The notes: generated by a model from the sequence alone, not told the origin. DNA of 64,000 nucleotides from Faecalicatena contorta (GCF_003149105.1 NZ_QGDS01000001.1:511334-575333); one strand, 5' to 3'. Counted from the first letter of the stretch, positions 17,163-26,481 are shown. Numbers and translations are program-made.

Positions 17163-17777
17163 ATGAAAATAGGTATTATGGGAGGCACATTTGACCCAAT
17201 TCATATAGGGCATCTGCTTTTGGGAGAGTTCGCCTTTGAACAATTCAGTCTTGATGAAATCTGGTTCTTGCCCAACGGCAATCCACCCCATAAAGATACG
17301 GGAGAAATGGATACCTGCCTGGGGCACAGAGTTGAAATGGTGCGGGCCGCTATCAGTGGATCTCCTCATTTTAAACTATCTCTGCATGAGGCTAAAGAAG
17401 GCATACATTCTTATACCTACCAGACAATGCTGGAATTTCATGAAATGTATCCGGACAATCAATTCTATTTTATATTAGGAGCAGATTCTCTTTTTTCTAT
17501 TGAAAAATGGAAGTATTTTGAGGGAATCTTTTCTTACTGTACCATCCTGGCTGCAATGAGAGATGATAAGGACGTGAGGGATATGAAAAAGCAGATTGCA
17601 TATCTCAAGAAAAAATATGAGGCAGAGATAGAGCTATTGATGGCCCCTTTGCTTGAAATTTCTTCTACCACTATAAGAAACCGGGCGGCTAAAGGACTCA
17701 CCGTACATTATATGGTACCGGATAAAGTCGCGGATTATATCAAAGAGCATCATTTGTATAAGGATATTAAATCATGA
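17163..17777 (+). CDS. nadD: Nicotinate-nucleotide adenylyltransferase
   Basis: Cytoplasmic NAD biosynthesis enzyme of 204 residues that joins nicotinate mononucleotide and ATP into deamido-NAD. The nucleotidyltransferase signature GGTFDPIHIGHL, the FILGADS segment and the C-terminal ISSTTIRNR motif are intact. There is no strong ribosome site, so translation is likely coupled to yhbY. Its stop overlaps the yqeK start (ATGA). Confidence 0.96.
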   Translation: MKIGIMGGTFDPIHIGHLLLGEFAFEQFSLDEIWFLPNGNPPHKDTGEMDTCLGHRVEMVRAAISGSPHFKLSLHEAKEGIHSYTYQTMLEFHEMYPDNQFYFILGADSLFSIEKWKYFEGIFSYCTILAAMRDDKDVRDMKKQIAYLKKKYEAEIELLMAPLLEISSTTIRNRAAKGLTVHYMVPDKVADYIKEHHLYKDIKS

Positions 17778-18343
17778 CAGATATTGCAGGAATTCAAAGG
17801 AAATTAGAGAAACGATTAAAACCAGAGCGGTATAAGCATACGGTAGGGGTTATGTACACAGCAGCATCCCTTTCCATGTGCCACGGCGGAGAGATTTCCA
17901 AAGCCATGCTTGCAGGCCTCCTCCATGACTGCGGTAAATTCTGCTCTGTAAAAGAGCAGATAAATCTTTGCAGAAAGTATGGCATCATTCTTACAGATTC
18001 TGAATTAAAGATGCCAGCACTGATACATGCAAAGCTTGGAGCGTATCTTGCAGAACATGAATACAATATAAAAGAAGCGGATATTTTAAGTGCGGTTACC
18101 TATCATACTACAGGCAGGCCCGGTATGACATTGCTGGAAAAAATCATATATATTGCAGACTATATAGAGCCGGGACGGCAGGAGATTCCTGTTTTAAGGC
18201 AGGTAAGGCATGCAGCGTTTTCTAATCTTGATAAAGCCGTCGCTTTAAGTGCCGGTTCGACCATTTCCTATCTGGAAAATGCGGGCAGGAAGATTGATTC
18301 GATGACGGTCAGGACATATGACTATTATCATATAAAAAAATAA
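17774..18343 (+). CDS. yqeK: HD-domain hydrolase YqeK (symmetrical Ap4A hydrolase type)
   Basis: Protein of 189 residues with an HD metal-dependent phosphohydrolase domain (LLHDCGKF, and a later H-bearing YHTTGRPG segment, with DYIEPGR). YqeK proteins of Firmicutes cleave diadenosine tetraphosphate symmetrically. It overlaps nadD by four bases and precedes rsfS by 12 bp, the standard order. Confidence 0.93.
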   Translation: MTDIAGIQRKLEKRLKPERYKHTVGVMYTAASLSMCHGGEISKAMLAGLLHDCGKFCSVKEQINLCRKYGIILTDSELKMPALIHAKLGAYLAEHEYNIKEADILSAVTYHTTGRPGMTLLEKIIYIADYIEPGRQEIPVLRQVRHAAFSNLDKAVALSAGSTISYLENAGRKIDSMTVRTYDYYHIKK

Positions 18344-18355
18344 AGGGAGGATATT

Positions 18356-18706
18356 ATGGAAAAAGCAAAAGAAATGGCACGTATTGCCTACAATGCATTG
18401 GACGAGAAAAAGGGAGAGGATATCAAAATTATTGATATTGCAGGTGTTTCTGTCCTTGCAGACTATTTTATTATTGCAAACGGAAATAACGAAAGTCAGG
18501 TTAAAGCCCTTGTAGATCATGTGGAGGAATGTCTCCATAAAGAAGGATATGAACTGAAACAGCGGGAAGGTTACGGAACCGGAAGCTGGGTTTTACTTGA
18601 TTTCAGCGATATCATCGTACACATCTTTGATAAGGAAAATAGATTGTTCTATGATTTGGAGAGAATCTGGCGGGACGGAAAAGATGTAGACATCACTTCT
18701 TTATAA
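18356..18706 (+). CDS. rsfS: Ribosomal silencing factor RsfS
   Basis: Protein of 116 residues that binds L14 and blocks subunit joining when nutrients are short. The Iojap/DUF143 signature is clear: IDIAGVSVLADYFIIANG, and the C-terminal GSWVLLDFSDIIVHIF in pieces. A strong AAGGGAGG precedes the ATG. It closes the obgE cluster. Confidence 0.95.
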   Translation: MEKAKEMARIAYNALDEKKGEDIKIIDIAGVSVLADYFIIANGNNESQVKALVDHVEECLHKEGYELKQREGYGTGSWVLLDFSDIIVHIFDKENRLFYDLERIWRDGKDVDITSL

Positions 18707-18724
18707 AACAGGAGAGGATATTAT

Positions 18725-20194
18725 ATGAGATATACACTAAAGAAAACTGCCAGCCTGTTTATGGTACTGGTCCTTTTCCTGATGCCCGGCTGTTCTTCTG
18801 CAAAAATGATAAATAGTGAAGAAGAAAGCCTTCTGGACCCGGACCACCCTGTGACCATTGAAATATGGCATTATTATAATGGAGCACAGCAAGACGCAAT
18901 GCACAAGCTCGTCTCAGAGTTCAATGAAGGATACGGCAGTGAACTGGGCATTAAGGTAAAGGCATCCAGCCTCGGAAACGTAAGCGACCTTGAGGAGAAT
19001 GTGATGGCCTCTATCGATGGAAAGGTCGGAGCAAAAGACATCCCCAATGTATTCGCCGCCTACGCAGATACTGCCTACGCCGTGGACAAAAGAGGACTGG
19101 CTGTTGATTTAAAAAAATACATGACCGACGATGAAATAGAAGAGTATATAAGCAGCTATATTGACGAAGGAAGATTTTCATCCGAGGACAGTCTGAAAAT
19201 CTTCCCCGTTGCAAAAGCTACCGAAGTATTCATGCTTAACAAAACCGACTGGGACAAGTTTTCCAAAGCAACCGGCGCTTCTTTGAAAGATATCTCTACG
19301 GTAGGGGGAGTTACCGCAGTTTCTCAAAAATATTATGAATGGACGGACAGTCTCACCGAAATACCTGATGATGGAAAGGCCTTCTTTGGCAGGGATGCCA
19401 TGGCAAATTATTTTATTATAGGTGCACGCCAAATGGGTATAGAGATCTTTTCCATAAAAGATGGTGTTCCATCGTTAAATTTTGACAAGAAAGTTATCCG
19501 CAGGCTTTGGGATAATTACTATATTCCTTACATCAATGGTTACTTTGCTTCTTCCGGCAAGTTTCGCAGCGATGACATTAAAACAGGAAATATATTGTCT
19601 TTTATCGGTTCCTCAGCAGGTGCTACATTCTTCCCCGATCAGGTTACCCTGGATGATACTCATACATATGACATTGAAATGCAGGCTTTTGAATGCCCCC
19701 AATTTGAAAATAGTGAAAGATTTTCCGTACAGCAGGGAGCCGGTATGGTAGTCACGAAAGCAGGCAGCGAAGCTGAAATCAAAGCTTCTGTAGAATTTCT
19801 AAAATGGTTTACAGATACCGAGCAGAATATACGTTTTGCTGTTTCTTCCGGTTACCTGCCGGTAAAGAAAAACGCAAATAATAAAGAGCTGATTGAGGGC
19901 AGCCTTCAGGAGGCAAATAATAGTGTAGTACAGGTACTGGATGCTTCTCTCCAGCAAATCGAAGACAGCACTTTGTATACAACTCGTGCCTTTGAACAGG
20001 GGACAAGTGCCAGAAATATACTGGAATATTCACTATCTGATAAAGCGTTTCAGGACAGGGCAGAAGTAGTTGCCTCAATTCAAGCTGGAATGTCCCGGCA
20101 AGAGGCAGTCAGCAAATATACTTCGGATGATAATTTTGATAGATGGTATCAGGACACAAAGTCATCTCTGGAAGCACTGATTAACGTTAAGTAG
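18725..20194 (+). CDS. Extracellular solute-binding lipoprotein (family 1)
   Basis: Exported lipoprotein of 489 residues. A hydrophobic signal ends in the lipobox LMPGC (cysteine near residue 23). The mature part starts VTIEIWHYYNGAQQDAMHKL, the typical N-terminal strand and helix of carbohydrate-type ABC binding proteins, and has the C-terminal EFLKWFTDTEQN helix. No permease or ATPase genes are adjacent. Instead a membrane GGDEF/EAL protein follows 40 bp downstream, so a sensory rather than transport role is possible. The ligand is not known. Ribosome site GGAGAGG precedes the ATG. Confidence 0.88.
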   Translation: MRYTLKKTASLFMVLVLFLMPGCSSAKMINSEEESLLDPDHPVTIEIWHYYNGAQQDAMHKLVSEFNEGYGSELGIKVKASSLGNVSDLEENVMASIDGKVGAKDIPNVFAAYADTAYAVDKRGLAVDLKKYMTDDEIEEYISSYIDEGRFSSEDSLKIFPVAKATEVFMLNKTDWDKFSKATGASLKDISTVGGVTAVSQKYYEWTDSLTEIPDDGKAFFGRDAMANYFIIGARQMGIEIFSIKDGVPSLNFDKKVIRRLWDNYYIPYINGYFASSGKFRSDDIKTGNILSFIGSSAGATFFPDQVTLDDTHTYDIEMQAFECPQFENSERFSVQQGAGMVVTKAGSEAEIKASVEFLKWFTDTEQNIRFAVSSGYLPVKKNANNKELIEGSLQEANNSVVQVLDASLQQIEDSTLYTTRAFEQGTSARNILEYSLSDKAFQDRAEVVASIQAGMSRQEAVSKYTSDDNFDRWYQDTKSSLEALINVK

Positions 20195-20234
20195 AAATAG
20201 CACAGTATTCAGGAAGAAAGGCACAGGAATACAC

Positions 20235-23222
20235 ATGAGAAAGCAGAAGGCACAGCCTATACTGAATAGAATATTGATTCCTATGGTCCTCCTGACTTTA
20301 ATGGAAGTCCTTCTTCTTTCAGGAACCTTTATATTTGGCGGTGCAATTCAGGAACTGAATGATAATGCAAAGGGCATCGTTCAGGGAAAGGTCATCAACC
20401 GGGCCAGCTACTTGCAGAACGAAATGATAAACAGTTGGTCTAATATGTCTCATACTCTACAGTTTATCAATCAAAGAGCAGAGGAGCTGAACAAAAACGG
20501 AACAATTGATTTGAATCGCATCGATGAAAACTCGGATGCCTGTTATCCTCTTCTTTCGGACATTTCTGATAATCTGATAGACATGCTGCGTGCCAACAAA
20601 GTAACAGGTGTTTTTGTTGCATTTAATACCGATAATCCAGAGGAACTGAGAACACAGGATTCTTTTCGCAAGCCGGGTGTTTATTTCAGAGACTTGGATC
20701 CTGAAACCAGTCCATCCATTCGCAATAGTGATTTATTAATTGAAAGAGGTCCCGTTGAACTGGTGCACAATTTGGATATTTCAACTGATCGCTGCTGGAA
20801 GCCGCAGTTTGAGTTCCATGCGGACTCTCCGGGCGTCTACGATTTGCTTTTAAATCCCCAGGAGCAAAGTTACAAAAATCCAAATGCGTCCTCACTATCT
20901 CAATTGGGCTACTGGTCACCTCCCCATGTTCTTAAAGGAGATGACAAGCTTATGATTTCCTATACACTGCCTCTTATAACTTCAAAAGGGCAGACATATG
21001 GTGTAATCGGAATGGAAATTACTCTGGACTATATATCCACATTGCTTCCTGCCGAGGAATTAATGGACAACAAAGCCGCTTGTTATTTATTAGTGACAAA
21101 GAAGGCAGACAATGATGATTATCAAATTATTTTCTCTTCCGATAACAGTGTAGTATCTGCTGTACGTCCATTTGATGTACAGCGTGCAGAAGATGGGACA
21201 TTGTATTTCCAGTCTGAAGACAAAGAAAAATATTTCCTGGACATAGAATATCTCCAGCTATATGATTCTAACGGGCCTTTTGAATCCGAGCAATGGGGAC
21301 TTGCAGGTGCCGTAAAGCAGAAGGATATTACAGAGTTTTCCACCCACATTCTTTCCTACATTGCAATTGCAATTTTTCTTACTATTATCATCGGAGTTTC
21401 AGGCAGTGCCCTTGTAAGTTTTATGATAACCAGACCCATTCACCTTGTTTCAAAAAACATGCAGAAACTGGATACCCATAAAAAGCTCCATCTGCCGAGG
21501 ACGAATATCTATGAATTTGACCAGATGGAAATTTCCATCGAGAAATTAAGCCGTGATGTAATCGACTCAGCAACAAAATTCACCCAGATTCTAAACAAAG
21601 CAAGTATAAGGATTGCAGGGTTTGAAATGAATCTGGCAACTGGAACACTGTTTATTACAGATGGATTCTTTGATATTTTCGGTGAAAATAAAGTATCCAC
21701 CCATAGTTTGGATATTCATTCTTTTCAGCAGCAACTAAAAGCCTTCGATATTTATAAAAAGGAAGAGTCTGATGGCTATACCTTATATAAAGTTCCTTAC
21801 GGGGAACGGCATTCCTATATCAAACTTAGTTATTCTGTATTAGAAGATAAAAGAGTTATTGGCGTTGTAGAGGATATTACAAAAACCATTCAGGAAAAAC
21901 AGCTTATTGAACATGAGCGTGACCATGACTTGCTCACAGGGCTAAAAAACAGAAGAGCATTTCTGCGTATTATGCCCCAGCTTTTTAAAAAAGGCAAAGA
22001 ACACTTAAAAAAAGCAGCATTGGTCATGATAGATCTGGATAACCTAAAATATATTAACGACAAGTACGGACATGATTACGGTGATAAGTATATTCAGACA
22101 GCCGCGGAATGCTTCCGGAAATATACTCCTCCTGATACAATCATTGCCCGAATTTCCGGAGATGAATTTCACTTATTTTTCTATGGATACGACACGGAGG
22201 AGGAGATTAATCAGGCACTGAACAGACTAAGAGAAGGAATTGACTCCGAATTCATCCTTCTACCGCCCAGAATTCCTCAAAAAATAAAAATGTCAGGAGG
22301 AATATCCTGGTATCCCAGAGATTCTATTCATTATGAGCAGCTTCAACAGTATTCTGACTTTGCAATGTATCAGGTCAAACATTCTACAAAAGGGGAAATC
22401 AGTGATTTTGATATCGGTGCATACCACAGTGAAGAGTACATATCCCAGAATCGCCGTGAACTCTCTGAATTAATAGAAAAGGAGAAGGTGGAATATTATT
22501 TCCAGCCAATCGTTGATGCCCACACTGGTGAAATTTTTGCCTATGAAGCCCTGATGAGAGGCACTATGCCTACTTTGAGGCGGCCAGACGAAATATTGTC
22601 AATAGCCAAAGAAGAGCACAAGCTGGACAAGATAGAACAACTTACATGGAAGAAAGCTTCCCACGCATACATGCAATTTATCAGAAATAATGTCATATCT
22701 TCTGACTGCAAAGTTTTCATCAATTCTCTGGCGGATTATAAATTAGATAACCAGACTATAGAATTAATTGAAACGAAATGCAGAGGGTACCTGGATCATT
22801 TTGTCTTCGAAATTACAGAGGATTCACAGATAAATAAAGAAGCAATGGAAGTAAAGCGTGTTCTGGTCAACCGATGGAATTCAGATTTTGCCCTGGATGA
22901 TTATGGCAGTGGTTATAACGGCGAGCGGGTTCTCCTCGAACTTGCTCCGAAATACATCAAAATTGATAGAGAGATTATTTCCGGAATTCACCTTAACATT
23001 GATAAACAAAAGATTGTAGAAAACATAATTTCCTACGCAAAAGAACGGAATATTAAAATGATAGCAGAGGGCATTGAAACGGAGCAGGAGATGAGCAAAG
23101 TAATTGAATTGGGTATAGACTACCTACAGGGATACTATCTTGCACGCCCTTATCCGGAGCCGCCCACGCTCAGCGAACATGCAGTCAATCAAATAAAAAA
23201 GATAAGAGAAATGACGATATAA
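20235..23222 (+). CDS. Membrane sensor protein with GGDEF and EAL domains
   Basis: Cyclic-di-GMP enzyme of 995 residues. A membrane segment near residues 12-35 is followed by a large extracellular domain of the dCache/PAS-like type (to about 370), a second membrane segment (about 374-398) and a HAMP-like stretch (TRPIHLVSKNM). A PAS-like region leads into a GGDEF domain whose motif reads SGDEF (641-645), and then an EAL domain with YEALMRG (E771), ITED, DDYGSGYNG and AEGIETEQ. Both active sites look largely intact, so synthesis or breakdown of c-di-GMP cannot be decided. Adjacent to a solute-binding lipoprotein that could feed the extracellular domain. A perfect terminator begins at its stop codon. 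Confidence 0.92.
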   Translation: MRKQKAQPILNRILIPMVLLTLMEVLLLSGTFIFGGAIQELNDNAKGIVQGKVINRASYLQNEMINSWSNMSHTLQFINQRAEELNKNGTIDLNRIDENSDACYPLLSDISDNLIDMLRANKVTGVFVAFNTDNPEELRTQDSFRKPGVYFRDLDPETSPSIRNSDLLIERGPVELVHNLDISTDRCWKPQFEFHADSPGVYDLLLNPQEQSYKNPNASSLSQLGYWSPPHVLKGDDKLMISYTLPLITSKGQTYGVIGMEITLDYISTLLPAEELMDNKAACYLLVTKKADNDDYQIIFSSDNSVVSAVRPFDVQRAEDGTLYFQSEDKEKYFLDIEYLQLYDSNGPFESEQWGLAGAVKQKDITEFSTHILSYIAIAIFLTIIIGVSGSALVSFMITRPIHLVSKNMQKLDTHKKLHLPRTNIYEFDQMEISIEKLSRDVIDSATKFTQILNKASIRIAGFEMNLATGTLFITDGFFDIFGENKVSTHSLDIHSFQQQLKAFDIYKKEESDGYTLYKVPYGERHSYIKLSYSVLEDKRVIGVVEDITKTIQEKQLIEHERDHDLLTGLKNRRAFLRIMPQLFKKGKEHLKKAALVMIDLDNLKYINDKYGHDYGDKYIQTAAECFRKYTPPDTIIARISGDEFHLFFYGYDTEEEINQALNRLREGIDSEFILLPPRIPQKIKMSGGISWYPRDSIHYEQLQQYSDFAMYQVKHSTKGEISDFDIGAYHSEEYISQNRRELSELIEKEKVEYYFQPIVDAHTGEIFAYEALMRGTMPTLRRPDEILSIAKEEHKLDKIEQLTWKKASHAYMQFIRNNVISSDCKVFINSLADYKLDNQTIELIETKCRGYLDHFVFEITEDSQINKEAMEVKRVLVNRWNSDFALDDYGSGYNGERVLLELAPKYIKIDREIISGIHLNIDKQKIVENIISYAKERNIKMIAEGIETEQEMSKVIELGIDYLQGYYLARPYPEPPTLSEHAVNQIKKIREMTI

Positions 23223-23269
23223 ATAAGAGAAATGCCAGATGAAGCACATTTGGCATTTCTCTTATTTAT
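23219..23269. terminator. Bidirectional terminator between the GGDEF/EAL gene and lexA
   Basis: Stem of 17-19 bp (left arm from the stop codon, AAATAAGAGAAATGCCA; right arm 23251-23267) with a 13-base loop. The A/T-rich flanks allow termination from both converging genes. Confidence 0.92.
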
Positions 23270-23295
23270 TTATAGATTAAATTTCCGCTAGCCTT

Positions 23296-23910
23296 TCAAA
23301 TAAAACGGAACACGCCGATTACTTTTCCAAGAATAGTTACTTCCTTCACTATAATCGGGTCCATATTATCATTTTCAGGCTGGAGGCGGTAAACGCCTTT
23401 CTCTTTGTAAAATGTCTTTACCGTAGCCCCGTCCTCCACAAGAGCAACTATCATCTCCCCGTCGGAAGCCGTCTGTACCTTCTCTACCAGAACCATGTCG
23501 CCGTTGAGGATTCCCGCATTAATCATACTTTCGCCCTTTACCCTAAGCATAAAAGTCTGCTTGTTCGGCATAAATTCCATAGGAATAGGAAAGTAGTTTT
23601 CAATATTTTCCTGTGCAAATAAAGGTTCTCCGGCAGCAACACTTCCAAGTAAAGGAACATTCACAACTTCCCGCCTTGTCAGGTTAAATGTATCGTCCAA
23701 AATCTCTATCGCTCTTGGCTTAGTAGGGTCCCTTCTGATATACCCATTCTTTTCAAGAGTTTCCAGATGGGAGTGTACAGAAGAAGTAGACTTCAGATTC
23801 ACCGCCTCACAAATCTCACGTACCGCAGGAGGAAATCCTCTCTCCAGTATCTGTGCCTTTATGTACTCTAATATCTCTAACTGCTTCTTGCTGATCTTGC
23901 CCTGTGACAT
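23296..23910 (-). CDS. lexA: LexA repressor
   Basis: SOS repressor of 204 residues. The N-terminal winged helix (KISKKQLEILEYI, then FPPAVREICEAVNLKSTSSVHSHL in pieces) is followed by the self-cleavage site A93-G94 in SVAAGEP, the catalytic serine in GESMI (S128) and the catalytic lysine in ATVKTF (K165). The ribosome site AAGGAGG is well placed. The divergent region holds at least one perfect and one near-perfect SOS box, so both lexA and the LysM gene are expected to be damage-inducible. Confidence 0.97.
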   Translation of the reverse strand: MSQGKISKKQLEILEYIKAQILERGFPPAVREICEAVNLKSTSSVHSHLETLEKNGYIRRDPTKPRAIEILDDTFNLTRREVVNVPLLGSVAAGEPLFAQENIENYFPIPMEFMPNKQTFMLRVKGESMINAGILNGDMVLVEKVQTASDGEMIVALVEDGATVKTFYKEKGVYRLQPENDNMDPIIVKEVTILGKVIGVFRFI

Positions 23911-24001
23911 GTAGCCCTCCTTTTCTCAATCCATCTGTCCGGATGATTATACTTCTTTAAATATATTATCATATATGAATTCAAAAAGCAAACACTTGTT
24001 A

Positions 24002-24087
24002 CGAAAATACGTTCGAAAAGTTGCCGGGAAAGTATTGACAAACGTCTGTTCGTGTAATATAATTTCTAATATAAGGAACGCGCGTTC
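24002..24087. promoter_or_regulatory. Cluster of SOS (LexA) boxes
   Basis: Against the Gram-positive consensus CGAACRNRYGTTYG: box 1 at 24002-24015 (CGAAAATACGTTCG, one mismatch), box 2 at 24039-24052 (CAAACGTCTGTTCG, two mismatches, inside the LysM promoter spacer) and box 3 at 24076-24087 (GAACGCGCGTTC, perfect core dyad). Confidence 0.85.
24035..24063 (+). promoter_or_regulatory. Consensus promoter of the LysM (yneA-like) gene
   Basis: Perfect TTGACA (24035-24040), a 17-base spacer and perfect TATAAT (24058-24063). SOS boxes lie in the spacer, upstream and downstream, so a strong promoter is held off by LexA. Confidence 0.93.
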
Positions 24088-24128
24088 GAGTAAAATCCAG
24101 ACATGAATATCACAGGGGCGGTGGCAAA

Positions 24129-24500
24129 ATGAAAAGGGAAAGAACTAATTCAAAAGTAAATATTTTAAAAGAGGAACGTCAATTACACAGACTGGTTACC
24201 ATAGGTATAGTTACAGTTTTTGTTATCTTTATTACATGTACATTATTTGGAAATCTCCTGACTTCAGCACGCGACAGCCGGGAAGCAGAGCCTGTTAATT
24301 TTAAATACTACAAAAGTGTTATAATTCAGCCGGGTGACACATTGTGGAACATTGCTGAGACATATATAACTGAAGACTATGATTCCGTACCTGCCTATAT
24401 AAAAGCATTAAAGGAATTAAACTCGCTGAGTTCAGATGAGATTCAGGCCGGACGCCATTTAATGATTGCGTATAATGATACTCAATTTATCCGGGAATAA
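24129..24500 (+). CDS. LysM-domain membrane protein, YneA-like SOS division inhibitor
   Basis: Protein of 123 residues with one membrane segment (about residues 20-42) and an extracellular LysM domain (about 63-110, VIIQPGDTLWNIAETY). Size, topology, the divergent position next to lexA and SOS boxes over the promoter all match Bacillus YneA, which delays cell division during DNA damage. Sequence identity with YneA is not something I can measure here, so the name is by analogy. It is followed by a hairpin terminator. Confidence 0.85.
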   Translation: MKRERTNSKVNILKEERQLHRLVTIGIVTVFVIFITCTLFGNLLTSARDSREAEPVNFKYYKSVIIQPGDTLWNIAETYITEDYDSVPAYIKALKELNSLSSDEIQAGRHLMIAYNDTQFIRE

Positions 24501-24575
24501 TTTTATCATTTGAACTCCCTGACAAAAGGTATCAATATAACATCCCTACATGTATTGATATATAAAACTCACCCC

Positions 24576-24613
24576 GAGGCAGCATACAGAGAGATAATTC
24601 TGTATGCTGCCTC
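24576..24613 (+). terminator. Hairpin terminator after the LysM gene
   Basis: Perfect 15-bp stem (left arm GAGGCAGCATACAGA, right arm 24599-24613) with an 8-base loop. The tail (ATTTACA) is poor in T, so efficiency is uncertain. The rest of the 24501-24811 gap contains the recombinase promoter and a repeat fragment. Confidence 0.75.
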
Positions 24614-24715
24614 ATTTACAATGTGAGAGCAATACATTATACTTAAACAACTATAATTGATTCAAGTAGTAAAGAAATTCATCTATACGACAAATACTGA
24701 TTTTTCCAAAAGATA

Positions 24716-24744
24716 TAGACATGAAATTCCAAATATGATATACT
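24716..24744 (+). promoter_or_regulatory. Promoter of the tyrosine recombinase gene
   Basis: TAGACA (24716-24721), a 17-base spacer and TATACT (24739-24744), about 70 bp before the start codon. Confidence 0.65.
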
Positions 24745-24770
24745 TTATTACTACATAAACTACTTAACAC

Positions 24771-24795
24771 AGAAACACCCATATCACTAAGGCGT
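24771..24795 (+). repeat. Fragment of the 100-bp intergenic repeat family
   Basis: GAAACACCCATATCACTAAGGCGT matches, in pieces, the 5' end of the repeat seen at 15301. It directly precedes the AAAGGAGG ribosome site of the recombinase and is in the same orientation relative to transcription as the other copies. Confidence 0.6.
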
Positions 24796-24811
24796 AAAGG
24801 AGGATTTGAAA

Positions 24812-25879
24812 ATGTCTGACCGGGAAGCAAAAACATATCATGAACAAGCTTACATTGACAATACTTTGAGACTCCGAGAAATTCTTGGGACAATGCCACA
24901 GTTTGCACGTGATTATTTTCGTGCCATAGAGCCAAAGACTTCCTCAAGAACACGGATATCTTATGCTTATGACATCCGTGTATTCTTTCATTTTTTGTTG
25001 GAAAATAACCCTGTATACAAGAATCACACTATGGATATGTTTACTGTAAAGGATTTGGAGCGTATAGAGCCGGTGGATATCGAGGAATACCAGGAATACC
25101 TGAAGGTTTATAAGGGTCCTGAGGATAAACAGGTTACGAATACGGAAAAAGGACTTGCACGCAAGATGTCGGCGTTGAGAAGCTTTTATTCTTATTTCTT
25201 TAAACGTCAGGTTATTCAGAAAAACCCAACCCTGCTGGTCGATATGCCAAAGCTTCATGATAAAGCAATTATCCGGCTGGATACGGATGAGGTTGCATCA
25301 CTCTTAGAATATGTAGAGCATGGAGGGGATGATCTCAGTGGCCAGCGAAAAGTTTATTTTGAAAAAACAAAGAACCGGGATCTTGCAATTTTAACCCTGC
25401 TGTTGGGAACTGGTATTCGTGTCTCAGAATGTGTAGGTCTAGATTTGACAGACGTAGATTTTAAAAACAATGGAATTAAAGTGACCCGCAAGGGAGGAAA
25501 TGAAATGGTTGTTTACTTTGGGGAGGAAGTTGAGAATGCCCTGAAAATGTATATGTACACCACAAGAAAAGCTGCTGCTCCCCTGCCCGGCCATGAAAAT
25601 GCACTTTTTCTCTCCACACAGAGGCGCAGAATCGGTGTGCAGGCTGTGGAAAATATGGTAAAGAAATATGCACGCCAAATCACGCCAAACAAGAAAATCA
25701 CCCCCCATAAGCTTCGCAGTACATATGGCACCGCTTTATATAAGGAAACGGGGGATATTTATCTTGTAGCCGATGTTTTAGGGCATAAAGATGTAAATAC
25801 TACCAAAAAACATTATGCAGCTATCGATGAAAACCGGCGCAGACAGGCTGCCCAGGTTGTAAAGCTGCGGGAACCATAA
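24812..25879 (+). CDS. Tyrosine recombinase, XerC/XerD-like
   Basis: Site-specific recombinase of 355 residues. The N-terminal SAM-like core-binding domain spans about 20-135. The catalytic set is complete: R203 (GTGIRVSE), K227, H299 and R302 (HKLRSTYGT), H325 (LGHKDV) and Y335 (KKHYAAI). The gene sits among housekeeping genes near lexA with no phage or excision genes and no attachment repeats, so it is more likely a resident recombinase for chromosome dimer resolution than a mobile-element integrase. The start at 24812 follows AAAGGAGG by eight bases. Confidence 0.9.
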   Translation: MSDREAKTYHEQAYIDNTLRLREILGTMPQFARDYFRAIEPKTSSRTRISYAYDIRVFFHFLLENNPVYKNHTMDMFTVKDLERIEPVDIEEYQEYLKVYKGPEDKQVTNTEKGLARKMSALRSFYSYFFKRQVIQKNPTLLVDMPKLHDKAIIRLDTDEVASLLEYVEHGGDDLSGQRKVYFEKTKNRDLAILTLLLGTGIRVSECVGLDLTDVDFKNNGIKVTRKGGNEMVVYFGEEVENALKMYMYTTRKAAAPLPGHENALFLSTQRRRIGVQAVENMVKKYARQITPNKKITPHKLRSTYGTALYKETGDIYLVADVLGHKDVNTTKKHYAAIDENRRRQAAQVVKLREP

Positions 25880-25921
25880 TGCTTATTGCATGGTTGTTTC
25901 CTCACCAAGGAGAATATCACT

Positions 25922-26464
25922 ATGAATAAAATCAGACAATCTTGTCAAGAAATGACTCACATCAATTGTATAGCAAATACAGGTATTTTATTAGCCATAT
26001 CCATAGTACTTGGCAACTTTTCCATATCCGTGGGTAATTATATTCGGGTTAGTTTTTACATTCTGCCACAACAGGTCATTTGTTACCTCTATGGCCCTGT
26101 AACGGGCATTTTATTCGGAATACTTTCGGATATTCTTCGTTTTATAATAAAGCCATCCGGGCCTTTTTTCCCAGGCTTTACAATCAGTAGTATGCTCTAT
26201 GGGATTATCTATGGTTTTTTTCTTTATAAAAGCAAGTTAACCTATAAAAAACTTATTATTTCAAATTTACTTAGTTCAATCTGTATTAATATGCTTCTAA
26301 ACACATATTGGCTCTCTGTGTTATATGTCCAATCCTACAGTGTTTTACTTCCGGTTCGAATCCTTAAGGAACTGCTTATTCTTCCGATAGAAATTTTAAT
26401 TTCTATATTTGTATTTAAGCATATAAAGCGTTTTTACAAAAATAGAAATAGTGTAATTCCATAA
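25922..26464 (+). CDS. FolT-family ECF transporter substrate-binding subunit
   Basis: Membrane protein of 180 residues with about six hydrophobic helices. The segments ISVGNYIRVSF, LPQQVICYLYGPVTGILFG and SDILRFIIKPSGPFFPGFTIS (in pieces) are typical of FolT-type S components that capture folate for the shared EcfA-A'-T module, which is not encoded here. AAGGAG lies nine bases before the start at 25922. A THF riboswitch was looked for, but the gap to the previous gene is only 42 bp. A strong terminator follows. Confidence 0.85.
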   Translation: MNKIRQSCQEMTHINCIANTGILLAISIVLGNFSISVGNYIRVSFYILPQQVICYLYGPVTGILFGILSDILRFIIKPSGPFFPGFTISSMLYGIIYGFFLYKSKLTYKKLIISNLLSSICINMLLNTYWLSVLYVQSYSVLLPVRILKELLILPIEILISIFVFKHIKRFYKNRNSVIP

Positions 26465-26481
26465 AGACTTATTAAGTACGT

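Noticed and set aside
24812-25879. Phage or transposon integrase
   Set aside because: No phage, excisionase or relaxase genes and no attachment repeats are near, and the neighbours are housekeeping genes.
25880-25921. Tetrahydrofolate riboswitch before the FolT-like gene
   Set aside because: The gap of 42 bp is too short to hold one.
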